Assembly (NCBI RefSeq): GCF_013283645.1
Contig: NZ_JABEKV010000004.1
Span: forward strand, 434,001 to 498,000
From: Sinorhizobium psoraleae
GTDB taxonomy: Bacteria; Pseudomonadota; Alphaproteobacteria; Rhizobiales; Rhizobiaceae
Direction: 5' to 3'
Length of the DNA: 64,000 nucleotides
Made by a program: the position numbers and the translations under genes. Positions within the stretch are counted from its first letter, which is position 1; each line of letters opens with the position of its first letter. Below, in pieces: positions 33,440 to 41,552 of this stretch. The notes beneath the pieces are model-generated. The model did no database searches. It was not told where the DNA came from and saw only the letters and a list, made by a program, of their open reading frames with translations.

Positions 33440-33743
33440 CCGCGCCGCGGCCGTGAAGCCCGGTGGAAGTGGGCGGACATATGCACGCGAGCTTCGTCGT
33501 GGTCAACCCAAAAATTGCGTCGCATGGCGCTTATGCATTCGGATCGAAGCGATCGGAAATCGAGAATGCCACCGATTTGCATAAGTGCCATGTCAGTGCC
33601 AATGCGGAACCTGGTGTCTTCACTCTGGTTCCACGGCCGAGGGCGGCGATGCGTGCGGCAAAATGATCGCCAAAAGGTGATTGGTTTCACTGTATACGTA
33701 TACGTATAGAGAGGCGATATGCCGAGTGCCGGAGTTGTAGCCG
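33440..33743. other. Intergenic region between tRNA-Lys and ccdA
   Basis: 304 bp with no convincing gene; it should hold the tRNA promoter (minus) and the ccdA promoter (plus). The notable element is the TATACG palindrome at 33693. The composition is less GC-rich than the surroundings. Confidence 0.5.
33693..33708. promoter_or_regulatory. 16-bp palindrome upstream of ccdA
   Basis: TATACGTATACGTATA is a perfect 16-bp palindrome with a 6-bp internal period (TATACG), 36-51 bp before the ccdA start codon. It may be an operator overlapping the promoter; the binding protein is unknown. Confidence 0.45.
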
Positions 33744-34490
33744 TTGTCGATTGCCGATATTTCCATCTGGACAGCCATCCTCGCAGGCGCTCTGTCCTTT
33801 CTTTCGCCCTGTGTCCTGCCACTGGTCCCGCCATACCTCTGCTATATGGCCGGCGTCTCCGTTGACCAGTTTCGCGGTGGCGATACCGTCGCGGTCGCCA
33901 GCACCCGGCGCGCCGTGCTGTCGGCGGCTTTGTTCTTCACGCTCGGCTTTGCGACCGTCTTCGTCGCGCTTGGGGCTGGGGCATCGTCGATCGGTCTCCT
34001 GTTGCGGCAATACATGGATCTGCTGTCGCGCATCGGCGGCATCATAATCATCGTCATGGGGCTGCATTTCCTTGGCGTTTTCCGGATCGGCCTGCTCGCG
34101 CGCGAGGCGCGCTTTCAGGGTGGCGGCAAGCCGGCTACGCTGTCGGGTGCCTATATCATGGGCCTTGCCTTCGCGTTCGGCTGGACACCCTGCATCGGCC
34201 CTGTGCTCGGCACCATTCTCGGGGTCGCTGCCGCGCGCGACACGGTAACCGACGGCGCGCTGCTTTTGGCGATCTATTCGCTCGGCCTTGCCGTTCCGTT
34301 CTGGATCGCAGCCGGGTTTTCCGGTGCTTTCATGCAGTTTCTCTCGCGCTTCAGGCGTCATCTCGGCCTCGTCGAGAAGTTGATGGGCGCACTGCTCGTC
34401 CTGGCGGGCCTCGCCTTCCTCTTCGGCCTCGTCAGTTCGGTCGCGATCTGGTTCCAGCAGACCTTTCCCATCCTGATGCAAATCGGCTAG
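33744..34490 (+). CDS. ccdA: CcdA-type cytochrome c biogenesis / thiol-disulfide membrane protein
   Basis: 248 residues with six transmembrane helices. The two redox cysteines sit in AGALSFLSPCVLPLVPPYLC (helix 1) and AFAFGWTPCIGPVLGTILG (helix 4). CcdA carries electrons from cytoplasmic thioredoxin across the membrane to reduce apocytochrome c or periplasmic thioredoxin-like proteins. The start is TTG 33744 behind GGAG; no in-frame ATG fits. No thioredoxin-like or ccm gene is adjacent. The stop codon directly precedes a RIME-like repeat. Confidence 0.9.
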   Translation: MSIADISIWTAILAGALSFLSPCVLPLVPPYLCYMAGVSVDQFRGGDTVAVASTRRAVLSAALFFTLGFATVFVALGAGASSIGLLLRQYMDLLSRIGGIIIIVMGLHFLGVFRIGLLAREARFQGGGKPATLSGAYIMGLAFAFGWTPCIGPVLGTILGVAAARDTVTDGALLLAIYSLGLAVPFWIAAGFSGAFMQFLSRFRRHLGLVEKLMGALLVLAGLAFLFGLVSSVAIWFQQTFPILMQIG

Positions 34491-34612
34491 CGCGTTTCGC
34501 CGTTCATTGGAAACGGTGAAACGGTCCAACTCTTTGAAACGACGCAATTCCGGACGGAAAACCGTTACATGCTTTCCCTGGAATCGCGCTACTGCACGAC
34601 TCCTTAAATCGG
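34491..34612. repeat. RIME-like mosaic repeat B, copy 4 (inverted)
   Basis: In reverse orientation to the copies at 10592 and 24440. It begins right after the ccdA stop with the hairpin TTTCGCCGTT / AACGGTGAAA (one G-U pair), then CTTTGAAACGACGCAATTCC, GGACGGAAAACCGTTACATG and CTTTCCCTGGAATCGCG. The hairpin probably ends the ccdA transcript. It is followed after about 28 bp by element A copy 4. Confidence 0.75.
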
Positions 34613-34639
34613 AATTGATTCATGCAGAAACTCAAAGCT

Positions 34640-34682
34640 TTACAGCGACCTTGCGCGTCTGATTAGACGCGCCGCACTGTAA
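34640..34682. repeat. Palindromic intergenic element A, copy 4 (best copy)
   Basis: Outer arms TTACAG (34640-34645) and CTGTAA (34677-34682); inner stem GCGCGTCT (34653-34660), loop GATT, AGACGCGC (34665-34672). The whole can fold into one long hairpin. It lies 27 bp before the AEC transporter start codon. Confidence 0.8.
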
Positions 34683-34709
34683 GGACGGTGGCGAGCGAGG
34701 GAAGGGGAC

Positions 34710-35672
34710 ATGGCGGAAATTGCAGGCTTGGTGCTGCCCTTCTTCGGGCTGATCTTCCTCGGTTATGTCGCTGCTCGCTTCGTCGATCATCCCGGCGAAG
34801 CGATGGGTTGGCTGAACACGTTCATCATTTATCTCGCCTTGCCCGCGCTTTTCTTCAAGCTGGTATCTCGCACACCGGTCGAGCAGCTGACGCGCGCTGA
34901 CTTTATTCTGACCAGTGTCGGGACGACCTATGTCGTCTTTGCACTGATCTTCGCGGCCGGAGTGTTTCTGCGCCGGAGCACCATCCCCGAGGCAACGATT
35001 CAGGGATTTGCCGCCGCCTATGGCAACATCGGTTACATGGGGCCGGGACTGGCGTTGCTTGCACTGGGTGAGGCGGCGGCCGTTCCCGTTGCGCTGATCT
35101 TCTGCTTCGAGAACGCGGCGCATTTCACGGTTGCGCCCGCAATGATGGCCGCTGCTGGCGGTCGGAAGGAGCCGCCTGCCGTCCTCGCGCTCGGTATTGC
35201 GCGCAGAATTGCGCTGCATCCCTTCATTCTGTCCACATTGGCCGGTGTCGCCGCGGCGTTTCTTGCTGTGCAGCCACCGGTGCCACTGCAAAGGCTGATT
35301 GACTATCTGGCGCAGGCGGCTGCTCCTTGCGCGCTCTTTGCCATGGGCGTTACGCTGGCACTGAGGCCGATCAAACGGATTCCCGTCGAAATCGGTTACA
35401 TCGTTTCGGTGAAGCTGATCCTTCACCCCCTGCTGATGTATGCCGCGCTCAGCCTCGGCGGTGACTATGATCCTGTCTGGGTGCAGACGGCGGTGCTGCT
35501 CGCCTCGTTGCCCACGGCGACGAATGTCTTCGTGATCGCCCATCAGTATCACGTCTGGCAGGAGCGCGCCTCGGCGACGATCCTGATCACGACGCTGCTG
35601 TCGGTCGCAACCGTAACGGGCCTGCTTTATCTGATCCGCTCAGGCGCTCTTCCGGCTGACCTTTTCCCGTAA
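34710..35672 (+). CDS. AEC (auxin efflux carrier) family transporter
   Basis: 320 residues with about ten transmembrane helices in two halves. Family motifs include LPFFGLIFLGYVAARFVD at the N-terminus, YLALPALFFKLVSRTP (about 45-60), AAYGNIGYMGPGLALLALGE (about 101-120) and MGVTLALRPIKRIP (about 212-225). AEC proteins are secondary transporters in the inner membrane for organic acids or related compounds; substrate unknown. ATG 34710 follows AAGGGGAC. The last 33 bp overlap the end of the convergent UbiH-like gene. Confidence 0.9.
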   Translation: MAEIAGLVLPFFGLIFLGYVAARFVDHPGEAMGWLNTFIIYLALPALFFKLVSRTPVEQLTRADFILTSVGTTYVVFALIFAAGVFLRRSTIPEATIQGFAAAYGNIGYMGPGLALLALGEAAAVPVALIFCFENAAHFTVAPAMMAAAGGRKEPPAVLALGIARRIALHPFILSTLAGVAAAFLAVQPPVPLQRLIDYLAQAAAPCALFAMGVTLALRPIKRIPVEIGYIVSVKLILHPLLMYAALSLGGDYDPVWVQTAVLLASLPTATNVFVIAHQYHVWQERASATILITTLLSVATVTGLLYLIRSGALPADLFP

Positions 35673-36851
35673 ACTTTCCTTGAGCGCGGTAATGGTGCTG
35701 CCGGGATGAATGCCTTCGCGCATCAGCAGGCCGCGAAGCGGACCCGCGGACGAGAGCAGATGCAAGCCGACGGCGCGCAGCGCCTGAACCGGAAGGAAGC
35801 CGGAGAGCAGGGAGCGGTTGAGAAGATCCACGCTCGCGGTTCTGCTGACGATATCGATCCGCCTGCGGCTGTCGAACCGGTCGCCGGTGCCGGCCGGCAG
35901 TTTGCTGCCGGTCGCCCGTCCCACGAGTTCGACGAGCGTCATGACGTCGCGGAGGCTGAGATTGAGACCCTGGGCGCCGATCGGCGGAAAGGCATGAGCA
36001 GCTTCGCCGACGAGCATGATGCGCCCCTTGCCGAAGCGGCGAGCGGTCATGCCGGAGAGCGGGAAGGACTGCGGAATGCCCTCTGCTGTAACCTTGCCGA
36101 GAATGGATTGCAGCCGATCCTCGATGACGCGCGAAAGCATATCCGGCGCGAGCTTCAGCGTCTCTTCCGCATCGCGCGGCTTCTGAACCCATACGAGGCT
36201 TGAGCGGTTGCCGGGGAGCGGAACCTGGGTCAGCGGTCCGGCTTCGGTATGGAACTCGGTCGACACGTCCTGATGCGGAAGCTCATGGCCGAAATTCAGC
36301 ACGACAGCCGTTTGCGGATAGGACCACGTATGCACGAAGATGCCCGCGGCCTCACGCACGGCAGAGCGCCGCCCGTCGGCGCCGATTATCAGGTCGGCGG
36401 TGACCGTTCGGCCGTCGTCGAGCCCGATCCTCATTTCCTCTTCTGCGAGGTCGAAGGTCGTTGCCGCCGCGGTCAGCCGATCGAGCGTCGGCAGCCCGGC
36501 TTCATGCTTCTCCAGGATTTCGAGGAAAGGTGCATTCGGAATGTTGTAGCCGAAGGCCTCCAATCCTACTTCCGACGCCCTGAAATTGACCGGCGGCGCA
36601 CGCAACAGCCGCTTTGTTGCGTCGATGATATGAATGGCGACGAGCGGCGCCGTCAGCGGCACGATCTCGTCCCAGAGATCGAGTTTCTTGAGGTATTCGA
36701 TCGACTGGTCCATAAGCGCGGTGGTGCGTCCATCGGCGATTGCGGGCCTTGGCCCGATCAATGCGACCCGGTGGCCGTTTCGCGCCAGCGCGATCGCAGC
36801 GAGTGATCCTGCAAAGCCCGCTCCGATAATAACGATGTCGTAGTGATCCAT
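35640..36851 (-). CDS. UbiH/UbiF/VisC-family FAD monooxygenase
   Basis: 403 residues. FAD-binding motifs: YDIVIIGAGFAGSLAAIALA (about 4-23), the DG segment LIIGADGRRSAVREAAGI (about 152-169) and GKGRIMLVGEAAHAFPPIGA then QGLNLSLRDV (about 280-310). These are class A flavin hydroxylases; relatives act in ubiquinone biosynthesis on ring carbons. The enzyme probably serves ubiquinone synthesis, but which carbon is not clear. ATG 36851 is taken from the conserved N-terminus; ATG 36890 would add 13 residues. It overlaps the AEC gene by 33 bp tail to tail. Confidence 0.9.
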   Translation of the reverse strand: MDHYDIVIIGAGFAGSLAAIALARNGHRVALIGPRPAIADGRTTALMDQSIEYLKKLDLWDEIVPLTAPLVAIHIIDATKRLLRAPPVNFRASEVGLEAFGYNIPNAPFLEILEKHEAGLPTLDRLTAAATTFDLAEEEMRIGLDDGRTVTADLIIGADGRRSAVREAAGIFVHTWSYPQTAVVLNFGHELPHQDVSTEFHTEAGPLTQVPLPGNRSSLVWVQKPRDAEETLKLAPDMLSRVIEDRLQSILGKVTAEGIPQSFPLSGMTARRFGKGRIMLVGEAAHAFPPIGAQGLNLSLRDVMTLVELVGRATGSKLPAGTGDRFDSRRRIDIVSRTASVDLLNRSLLSGFLPVQALRAVGLHLLSSAGPLRGLLMREGIHPGSTITALKESLREKVSRKSA

Positions 36852-36923
36852 AGCCGACAGGGACCTCTTCCCGCGCGCATCCTTGCGCATTTCTTAAGAC
36901 CTCGGCGACTGTTCTACTCGCAT

Positions 36924-36945
36924 AGCCCATTGAAATAAATGGGCT
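36924..36945. promoter_or_regulatory. 8-bp inverted repeat in the ubiH-like / pcs intergenic region
   Basis: AGCCCATT-GAAATA-AATGGGCT is a perfect dyad in the 280-bp divergent region, about 75 bp upstream of the UbiH-like start. It may be an operator or a leader hairpin. Confidence 0.35.
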
Positions 36946-37131
36946 GAATCAGCGCGGCGGCAATCGCCGCATGTCCACAGGACAATTCCCTTGCGATGCT
37001 TTTGCACTTGAATTTTGCTGGCGATGCATCGCAAACGGTGCATATTACGGCCAAAGTGCCGCCGATGCGGTCGAGGCGTGACCTCTTGGTCGCGAAAAAA
37101 GACGGGATGTAGGGGATAGGCGGCGTCGCCC

Positions 37132-37857
37132 ATGAAGTTCTTTAATTACCGAAGAGTTCCTTACGCCGAGATAAGGGCCTTCTCCGTACACATCCTGACG
37201 GCTTCCGGTTCGTTCCTCGCCTTTCTCGGAGTCGTGGCGGCGGCCGAGCATCGTTTCGTCGACATGTTCTGGTGGCTCGGGCTGGCGCTGCTCGTCGACG
37301 GCATCGACGGGCCGATCGCACGCAAGGTGCGGGTCAAGGAAGTGCTGCCCAACTGGTCGGGAGATACGCTCGACAACGTCATCGATTACGTGACCTACGT
37401 CTTGCTGCCCGCATTCGCGCTTTATCAAAGCGGCATGATCGGTGAGCCCTGGTCCTTCGTGGCCGCCGGCGCGATCGTCGTATCGAGCGCAATCTACTAT
37501 GCGGACATGGGAATGAAGACGGACGAGTATTTCTTTTCCGGTTTTCCGGTCGTCTGGAACATGGTCGTCTTCACGCTCTTCGTGATCCAGGCAAGCGAAC
37601 TGACGGCATCTATCGTCGTTTTCCTTTCCGTCGTGCTGACGTTCCTGCCGATCAATTTCCTGCATCCCGTGCGCGTCGAAAGGCTGAGGCCGCTCAATCT
37701 CGGCGTCTTCCTGCTATGGTCCGCGCTCGGCATCTATGCTCTGCTTCTGCATTTCGAGACGCCCGCCTGGGTAGCTATTGGCGTCGTGGTGACCGGGGTC
37801 TATCTCTACGTCATCGGTTTTGTTCTGCAGATATTCCCCAATCTCGGCCGCATGTAG
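37132..37857 (+). CDS. pcs: Phosphatidylcholine synthase
   Basis: 241 residues, the usual length. Pcs condenses choline with CDP-diacylglycerol to make phosphatidylcholine in the inner membrane, a pathway typical of rhizobia and some other symbionts and pathogens. The modified CDP-alcohol phosphotransferase motif is present: DGIDGPIAR (Asp56, Asp59, Arg64), then GDTLDNVIDYVTYV (Asp78, Asp81, Asp85). About seven or eight hydrophobic segments are visible. It is followed after 9 bp by a quinone oxidoreductase, so the two are probably co-transcribed. The choline source would be uptake systems not seen here. Confidence 0.97.
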   Translation: MKFFNYRRVPYAEIRAFSVHILTASGSFLAFLGVVAAAEHRFVDMFWWLGLALLVDGIDGPIARKVRVKEVLPNWSGDTLDNVIDYVTYVLLPAFALYQSGMIGEPWSFVAAGAIVVSSAIYYADMGMKTDEYFFSGFPVVWNMVVFTLFVIQASELTASIVVFLSVVLTFLPINFLHPVRVERLRPLNLGVFLLWSALGIYALLLHFETPAWVAIGVVVTGVYLYVIGFVLQIFPNLGRM

Positions 37858-37866
37858 GAGTTGACC

Positions 37867-38844
37867 ATGGCACAGGCGATCGTTGTTCGCGAACTCGGTG
37901 GACCCGAAGTCCTGAAAATGGAAGGGGTCACGCTGTCGGCCCCTGGCCCGGGTGAGGTCCAGATCCGGCAAGTGGCGGTCGGTCTCAACTTTATCGACGT
38001 CTATTTCCGGACGGGCCTCTACAAATCGGCGACCGGCTTGCCGTTCATTCCGGGCAAGGAGGGGGCCGGCATCGTCACCGCCGTAGGCGATGGCGTGAAC
38101 CTGTTTTCGGTCGGCGACCGCGTTGCCTACGCTTCCGCCGATGGTGCCTATGCGAGCGAACGCAATGTCGAGGCATCGCAACTGCTGAAGGTCCCCGACG
38201 GCATCAGCCTGGAGACGGCGGCTGCAATGATGCTGAAGGGCATGACCGCCCAATACCTCCTCAACCAGACTTTCAAGGTCGGTCCGGAGACGACATTGCT
38301 CTTTCATGCGGCCGCCGGCGGCGTCGGCCTGATCGCTGGGCAGTGGGCGAAGGCGCTGGGCGCGACCGTGATCGGCACGGCGGGATCCCAGGAGAAGATC
38401 GATCTCGCTCTCGCCCATGGCTACGACCATGTCATCAACTATGGGACGGAGAATTTCGTCACGCGGGTGAAGGAGTTGACGGGCGGGCGAGGCGTCGACG
38501 TCGTTTACGACTCCGTCGGCCGTGATACCTTTCCAGCCTCGCTGGATTGCCTGAAACCACGCGGCCTGTGGGTCAGTTTCGGCAATTCTTCCGGCCCGGT
38601 GGAGGCGTTCAACGTCGGCATGCTGGCGCAGAAAGGCGCGCTCTTTGCAACCCGCCCGACGCTTTTCACCTATGTCGCAACGCGGCCGGCGCTGGAGGCA
38701 TGTGCAAATTCCCTGTTTGATGTTGTGCAAAGCAACAAAGTGCGTATCAATATCAATCAGACTTATCCGCTCGCCGAGGCCGGCCGGGCGCATACGGATC
38801 TGGAAACAAGAAAAACGAGTGGAACGACGTTGTTGATTCCGTGA
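37867..38844 (+). CDS. qor: NADPH:quinone oxidoreductase, zeta-crystallin type
   Basis: 325 residues of the MDR family, with no structural or catalytic zinc ligands. Features: the N-terminal GroES-like domain with VGLNFIDVYFRTGLYK (about 40-55) and GKEGAGIVTAVGDGVN (about 62-77), and the Rossmann nucleotide site LFHAAAGGVGLIAGQWAKAL (about 146-165). It reduces quinones or other electrophiles with NADPH in the cytoplasm. ATG 37867 has AGGAG six bases upstream and is preferred over TTG 37861. Linked closely to pcs and, 49 bp later, to the ABC importer genes. Confidence 0.92.
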   Translation: MAQAIVVRELGGPEVLKMEGVTLSAPGPGEVQIRQVAVGLNFIDVYFRTGLYKSATGLPFIPGKEGAGIVTAVGDGVNLFSVGDRVAYASADGAYASERNVEASQLLKVPDGISLETAAAMMLKGMTAQYLLNQTFKVGPETTLLFHAAAGGVGLIAGQWAKALGATVIGTAGSQEKIDLALAHGYDHVINYGTENFVTRVKELTGGRGVDVVYDSVGRDTFPASLDCLKPRGLWVSFGNSSGPVEAFNVGMLAQKGALFATRPTLFTYVATRPALEACANSLFDVVQSNKVRININQTYPLAEAGRAHTDLETRKTSGTTLLIP

Positions 38845-38893
38845 CCGAAACCTGAAGGTGGGCGGGGATCAAAAGAGGGGAAAAGAGGGCAGC

Positions 38894-40468
38894 GTGCCTG
38901 TTAAGGGACAAACTGCGAGCGGTCCATTGTTGGCCGTGAGCAACCTGACGAAATTGTTCGGCTCGTTCGCAGCCTGCAACGCGATCAATCTGCAGATAGA
39001 GCCCGGAGAAATCCACGCCCTGCTCGGTGAGAACGGGGCGGGCAAGTCCACCTTGGTGAAGATGCTCTTCGGGGTTCTCGCGCCCACGGCCGGCGAGATA
39101 GCGTGGCAGGGTGAACCGGTGCGCATCGCCAGCCCCAGTGACGCCCGCAAGCTCGGCATCGGCATGGTTTTCCAGCATTTTTCCTTGTTCGAGGCGCTCA
39201 CGGTCGCGGAGAACATCGCCCTTTCGATGGATCGGAACGTGTCGCTTGCCCGCATCGCCGACGAGGCGTCGCGGCTTTCGCACGCCTATGGCTTGCCGCT
39301 CGACCCGAAAGCGCATGTTGCCGATCTTTCTGTCGGCGAGCGCCAGCGGATCGAAATCGTGCGCGCGCTTTTGCAAAATCCGCAGTTGATCATTCTTGAC
39401 GAGCCGACCTCTGTGTTGACACCGCAGGAGGCCGACCGCCTGTTCGAGACACTGCAGAAGCTGAAGGCCGAAGGACGTTCGGTCCTCTATATCAGCCATC
39501 GTCTCGAGGAGGTTCAGCGCATCTGCGACCGGGCGACGGTTCTGCGGCACGGCAGGGTGACCGGCGCTTGCGATCCGCGTGCGGAAACGCCGGCCTCGCT
39601 GGCGCGGATGATGGTCGGAAGCGATGTGGCGCCGGTGACCCCGGAAGGCACGAACATCAAGGGCGACGTGCAACTGGAGGCACGCCATCTTTCGGTCGCG
39701 GCGCGCACGCCTTTTGCGGTTTCGCTGAAGAACATCTGTCTCAAGGTTCGGGCGGGTGAAGTGCTGGCGATCGCCGGTGTTGCCGGCAATGGCCAGAGCG
39801 AACTTTTCGACGCGTTGTCGGGGGAATATCCGGTCTCGGACGACAACGCGGTGCAGATACGGCAGAGGCCAGTTGGAACAAGGAACATCAACGCGCGACG
39901 TCTGATGGGGGCCGGCTTCGTCCCGGAGGAGCGGCATGGGCACGCGGCGGTCGCGGCGCTTTCCCTGTCGGACAATCTGGTCCTGGCACGCAATCAATCC
40001 GACAAGCGGGCGTTTCTCGGTGGCGGATTCCTCAAGATCATCCGCCAAAGTGCAGTGAAGGCTGCGACCAAGCGGATTTCCGAGGCTATGGATGTTCGCA
40101 AGAGCGGCGAGGACCCGCCGGCGGGTTCGCTTTCGGGCGGTAACCTGCAAAAATTCATCGTCGGTCGTGAACTCGATCGCCAGCCATCCGTACTCGTGGT
40201 GAACCAGCCGACGTGGGGCGTTGACGCGGGGGCGGCAAGCCGCATCCGTCAGGCTCTGGTCGATCTTGCCAAGGCAGGATCCGCGGTGCTCGTCATCAGC
40301 CAGGATCTGGACGAAATATTCGAGGTGGCGACCGAGATCGCCGTCATCAGCGAAGGGCGCCTTTCCGATCCTTATCCGGCATGGGAACTGTCGCGTGAGA
40401 AGATCGGTCTATTGATGGGGGGCATGTACGCCAAGACGGAAGGCACGGGAGTGGCGCATGCGCATTGA
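38894..40468 (+). CDS. Nucleoside-type (BMP-family) ABC importer, double ATPase
   Basis: 524 residues with two nucleotide-binding domains, as in simple-sugar and nucleoside importers. NBD1 has GENGAGKSTLVKMLFG (Walker A), LSVGERQRIEIVRALLQ (signature) and LIILDEPTSVLTPQEADRLF (Walker B). NBD2 is the usual degenerate one: GVAGNGQSELFDALSG lacks the Walker A Lys, the signature is LSGGNLQKFIVGREL and Walker B reads VLVVNQPTWGVDAGAA. This NQPTWGVD form is typical of the BMP/NupO group. GTG 38894 has AGAGGG five bases away. It overlaps the first permease by 11 bp. Confidence 0.93.
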   Translation: MPVKGQTASGPLLAVSNLTKLFGSFAACNAINLQIEPGEIHALLGENGAGKSTLVKMLFGVLAPTAGEIAWQGEPVRIASPSDARKLGIGMVFQHFSLFEALTVAENIALSMDRNVSLARIADEASRLSHAYGLPLDPKAHVADLSVGERQRIEIVRALLQNPQLIILDEPTSVLTPQEADRLFETLQKLKAEGRSVLYISHRLEEVQRICDRATVLRHGRVTGACDPRAETPASLARMMVGSDVAPVTPEGTNIKGDVQLEARHLSVAARTPFAVSLKNICLKVRAGEVLAIAGVAGNGQSELFDALSGEYPVSDDNAVQIRQRPVGTRNINARRLMGAGFVPEERHGHAAVAALSLSDNLVLARNQSDKRAFLGGGFLKIIRQSAVKAATKRISEAMDVRKSGEDPPAGSLSGGNLQKFIVGRELDRQPSVLVVNQPTWGVDAGAASRIRQALVDLAKAGSAVLVISQDLDEIFEVATEIAVISEGRLSDPYPAWELSREKIGLLMGGMYAKTEGTGVAHAH

Positions 40469-41552
40469 ACTCGAAAAACGCGCTCAGGTTTCGGCGCTGT
40501 TCTCAATTCTGTCGCCGTTCATCGCTTTCGCGCTGACCATGATCTTCGGCGGAATCATGTTCGCGCTGCTTGGCAAGAATCCAGTTATAGCACTCTACAG
40601 CTTCTTCGTCGAACCCTTGAGCGAAGTCTGGTCGCTGCATGAGTTGGCGATCAAGGCCGCGCCGCTGATCCTGATCGGTGTCGGCCTCTCCGTCTGCTTC
40701 CGGTCCAACAACTGGAACATCGGAGCCGAAGGACAATTCATCATGGGGGCGATCGCGGGCTCGATCCTGCCCGTCGTCTTCTACGACTGGCAATCGCCGA
40801 TGGTGCTGCCGATGATGATGGTGCTCGGCATGCTTGGCGGCGCTCTCTTCGCTGCGATACCGGCCTTCCTCAAGGCGCATATGAACACCAACGAGATCCT
40901 GACGAGCCTGATGCTGGTCTATGTCGCCCAGCTCTTTCTCGACTGGATCGTGCGCGGCCCCTGGCGCAATCCGCAGGGCATGAATTTTCCGGAAACCCGC
41001 ACTTTTGCTGCCGACGCGATCCTTCCTGAAATGCTTGCCTCAGGGCGCACGCATTGGGGCTTCGCCTTCGCGGTCATCGCGGCGGTTCTGGTCTGGTTCA
41101 TGATGCGTTACACAATGAGAGGGTTCGAAATCACCGTGCTCGGCCAGTCCGCGCGGGCAGGGCGCTTTGCCGGCTTTTCGTCGCGCAAGATGATCTGGTT
41201 TTCGATGCTGTTTTCGGGGGCGCTGGCAGGGCTTGCCGGCATTGCGGAAGTAAGTGGCGCCATCCAGCAGCTGCGGCCGGTGATCTCGCCCGGCTACGGT
41301 TTCACGGCGATCATCGTCGCCTTTCTCGGTCGCCTCAATCCGCTCGGCATCATCGCCGCCGGTCTGGTGCTGGCATTGACCTATCTCGGCGGCGAAGCGG
41401 CACAGCTCTCGATCGGCGTGTCGGAGAAGGTCACGCGTGTGTTTCAGGGACTGTTGCTCTTCTTCGTGCTGTCCTGCGACACGCTTATTCACTATCGCAT
41501 AAGGCTCGTGTGGGAGAGGTTCGCCGCGATCAAGACGGATGGAAGCCACTGA
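40458..41552 (+). CDS. Nucleoside-type ABC importer permease 1
   Basis: 364 residues of the BPD_transp_2 family with about ten membrane helices. Motifs: SVCFRSNNWNIGAEGQFIMG (about 77-96, including the conserved NIGAEGQ), ILTSLMLVYVAQLFLDWIV and the coupling region around GQSARAGRFAGFSSRKMIWF (about 229-248). It starts inside the end of the ATPase gene and its stop overlaps the start of permease 2 by one base, so the three are translationally coupled. With permease 2 it forms the membrane channel for a nucleoside or purine-like solute. Confidence 0.93.
   Translation: MRIELEKRAQVSALFSILSPFIAFALTMIFGGIMFALLGKNPVIALYSFFVEPLSEVWSLHELAIKAAPLILIGVGLSVCFRSNNWNIGAEGQFIMGAIAGSILPVVFYDWQSPMVLPMMMVLGMLGGALFAAIPAFLKAHMNTNEILTSLMLVYVAQLFLDWIVRGPWRNPQGMNFPETRTFAADAILPEMLASGRTHWGFAFAVIAAVLVWFMMRYTMRGFEITVLGQSARAGRFAGFSSRKMIWFSMLFSGALAGLAGIAEVSGAIQQLRPVISPGYGFTAIIVAFLGRLNPLGIIAAGLVLALTYLGGEAAQLSIGVSEKVTRVFQGLLLFFVLSCDTLIHYRIRLVWERFAAIKTDGSH

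Noticed and set aside
33364..33743. Genomic island attachment site at tRNA-Lys
   Set aside because: No integrase, no direct repeat of the tRNA 3' end and no foreign gene block was found on either side within the window.
39730..40330. Broken second ATPase domain in the ABC importer
   Set aside because: The missing Walker A Lys and altered Walker B are the normal state of the second domain in BMP-family importers, not a mutation.
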